Shown in pieces: positions 19,650 through 20,907 of a stretch of DNA of 20,907 nt. Location: assembly GCA_030831045.1 (NCBI GenBank), contig JAURMB010000106.1, positions 1 through 20,907 on the forward strand, read 5' to 3'. This DNA comes from Schleiferiaceae bacterium (GTDB lineage Bacteria > Bacteroidota > Bacteroidia > Flavobacteriales > Schleiferiaceae). Position 1 is the stretch's first letter. Every line of letters begins with the position of its first letter. Under the pieces are notes generated by a model. That model made no database searches, had not been told where the DNA came from, and saw only the letters and a list, made by a program, of their open reading frames with translations. A program made the position numbers and the translations under genes.

Positions 19650-20066
19650 TTACTTGATTACCAACGTTTCAAATGCCGGAGTAAACGTGTCTCCTGCCTT
19701 GAGTTTTTTGGACCACTTCACGCTTCCGTCGACATAGACCTTGGCGACCATGTCGCTCCAGAGAACGTCGGCTGCTCCGGTGCTGTTGAACAGCTGTCCG
19801 TTGATTTTGAGTTCCTGTCCCGCCATGGCCGTGAAGGTTTGGCCGGTTTTTTTAATCGGACTCTCCGCGCCCGTCGCGCCCACTCCGCCCAATGGGGCGA
19901 GGTTCTGGTCGTAAATCGCCAAGAAAAAGAACGAGGTCGCCCCGCCGGCTTGCTTGGTTTCGAGTACCGCGTACACCTCGCGCGGAATCGTGGGGTCTTT
20001 TTCGCAGCTCGTACTGCCAAACACCCCCGCGAGGGCTATGATCAGAAAAGTTAGAAATCGCTTCAT
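19650..20066 (-). CDS. Small exported lipoprotein
   Basis: A 138-residue protein with a lipoprotein signal: KRFLTFLIIALAGVFGSTSC, so the lipidated residue is Cys21. The mature domain (about 30-138) is a beta-rich fold with no recognised motif. Repeated strands such as FFFLAIYDQNLAPLG and LWSDMVAKVYVDG suggest a small beta-sandwich. It should sit in the periplasm or outer membrane. It is 50 bp downstream of the T9SS cargo gene, with a weak promoter between them (TACTTTTC), and ends in a strong terminator. Confidence 0.82.
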   Translation of the reverse strand: MKRFLTFLIIALAGVFGSTSCEKDPTIPREVYAVLETKQAGGATSFFFLAIYDQNLAPLGGVGATGAESPIKKTGQTFTAMAGQELKINGQLFNSTGAADVLWSDMVAKVYVDGSVKWSKKLKAGDTFTPAFETLVIK

Positions 20067-20105
20067 GAGGAATATTTAATGGGATGAAGTTAAGCTGAAG
20101 AACCT

Positions 20106-20113
20106 GAAAAGTA
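20106..20113 (-). promoter_or_regulatory. Possible lipoprotein promoter TACTTTTC
   Basis: One mismatch from TAnnTTTG on the minus strand. A TTTG lies 17 nt upstream, matching the exbB promoter spacing. It would give a leader of about 30-35 nt before the ATG at 20066. Confidence 0.48.
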
Positions 20114-20116
20114 ACG

Positions 20117-20907
20117 CTACGGGAGCACAACAAACCGAGCGGTAACGCCCGATACATGAATAAGGCGAATCATGTAAGTTCCAGGGGCCAAATCCAGGAT
20201 ACTTGGTGTGCTCGAAGCGCTACCCACGGCAACCACCGTTCCGTTCAGGGCAAGTACCTGCCAAGGAATGCCCCAATACGCTTCGGGCCAATAAACCGCA
20301 CAGGACTGCGCTGCAGGATTGGGAACAACCTTTACGGCGGGCATCGAATGGGCGCTGGGGTCGCTTAGGTTTGAACGCAATTGCACGGCCGTAGAATAAG
20401 CCCAAATCCCTTGGCATCGCTCAATGGCCAACCGCACTTCGTAGTGCTGGAGCACCGAATCGGCGTTTGCGAGATTGAATCCAACCACATTGGTATCGGT
20501 AACCGTATTAATGGGGCTTCCTGCAAAAACACTCGACCAAGACTGCCAAACTGAAGTGCCGTTGGCTCGGACTTGCCATTCGTGCGGAAGGGTGAACGCG
20601 CAGGTTGCGTAGCTCATGGCTAACGGATTTCCCGGCACATTGTATCCTGATGCTAGGGTGGGAACTCGAACTTCGAGCAATCCCCCCGGGGTGAAGTACA
20701 CTATCGGCGGCGCTTGGTCCGGCTGGGTGCCAAAGCACGAATAGGATGCTGAGGTCGTTGCCGTCATGGTGCTGGCACTGTCGCAAATACCCGCGGCCGC
20801 TGCTAGAGTGACTGTTGCGGTAACGCTGGGTGGATTCCAGCATGGAACCACGGTACCCCGCACCGTCAATTGCGCATCGGTGGTGGCGCAACTGGTTTGG
20901 TTGTGGC
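20117..20907 (-). CDS. T9SS cargo, C-terminal part (5' end outside the window)
   Basis: The frame is open to the right edge, so this is the last 263 codons of a larger secreted protein; the in-frame TTG at 20869 is not a start. The visible part begins in a Cys/Thr-rich beta region (CATTDAQLTVRG, CDSASTMTATT) of the kind found between SprB-like or HYR/Ig-like repeats. It ends in a type A T9SS sorting domain: VKVVPNPAAQ, WQVLALNGTVV, LDLAPGTYMIRLIHVSG, VVLP. Function is unknown. The lipoprotein gene follows in the same orientation. Confidence 0.85.
   Translation of the reverse strand, partial: HNQTSCATTDAQLTVRGTVVPCWNPPSVTATVTLAAAAGICDSASTMTATTSASYSCFGTQPDQAPPIVYFTPGGLLEVRVPTLASGYNVPGNPLAMSYATCAFTLPHEWQVRANGTSVWQSWSSVFAGSPINTVTDTNVVGFNLANADSVLQHYEVRLAIERCQGIWAYSTAVQLRSNLSDPSAHSMPAVKVVPNPAAQSCAVYWPEAYWGIPWQVLALNGTVVAVGSASSTPSILDLAPGTYMIRLIHVSGVTARFVVLP

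Overview
The window looks like chromosomal DNA of a GC-rich member of the Bacteroidota, probably class Flavobacteriia and perhaps a Cryomorphaceae/Schleiferiaceae-like marine lineage. The evidence is several secreted proteins with type IX secretion (T9SS) C-terminal sorting domains, an XrtF-type exosortase locus, an ExbB-hypothetical-ExbD-ExbD operon, DUF4199 and Lacal_2735 family proteins, the rbfA/ABC-permease and CPBP/dusB gene pairs, and repeated TAnnTTTG promoter boxes in place of sigma70 and Shine-Dalgarno signals. No phage, IS element, CRISPR array or rRNA gene was found. Gene packing is tight and no gene-free stretch exceeds about 130 bases.

Layout. 1-2227 (+): the end of dabA and all of dabB, a two-component energy-coupled inorganic-carbon transporter. 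2233-4083 (-): a large T9SS cargo with a PKD domain. 4216-4740 (-): a YceI protein with its own terminator and a promoter flanked by two copies of one palindrome. 4864-8065 (-): an apparent operon of a T9SS-like surface protein, a 74-residue PID-CTERM-like peptide, exosortase XrtF and the XrtF-associated membrane protein. 8168-9076 (-): a protein that is little more than a signal peptide plus a T9SS sorting domain, and a GyrI-like protein. 9203-10488 (+): DUF4199, Lacal_2735 and LOG-family proteins. 10600-12897 (+): the ExbB/ExbD energy-transduction operon and its terminator. 12995-14888 (+): CPBP protease and DusB. 14849-16395 (-): rbfA and a LolC/FtsX-type permease, divergent from methylmalonyl-CoA epimerase (16426-16842 +). 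16845-18339 (-): an AraC regulator and a HAD hydrolase. 18461-18625 (+): a 54-residue membrane microprotein. 18622-19413 (-): an AT-richer secreted protein of unknown function. 19457-19529 (+): a tRNA with anticodon CAT. 19650-20907 (-): a lipoprotein and the C-terminal part of another T9SS cargo.

How the genes fit together. Much of the window concerns the cell envelope. T9SS cargos, the exosortase with its probable substrate, and the proton-driven ExbB/ExbD motor all act at the inner or outer membrane. The remaining genes are ordinary housekeeping (ribosome maturation, tRNA modification, propionyl-CoA metabolism).

Two patterns stand out. First, eight exact and two one-mismatch TAnnTTTG boxes end only 4-6 nt before a start codon, which suggests that many genes here make leaderless mRNAs; the tRNA gene gives an internal ruler for this. 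Second, the XrtF operon places a minimal sorting-signal peptide directly upstream of its likely processing enzyme, with a strong hairpin between the two genes.
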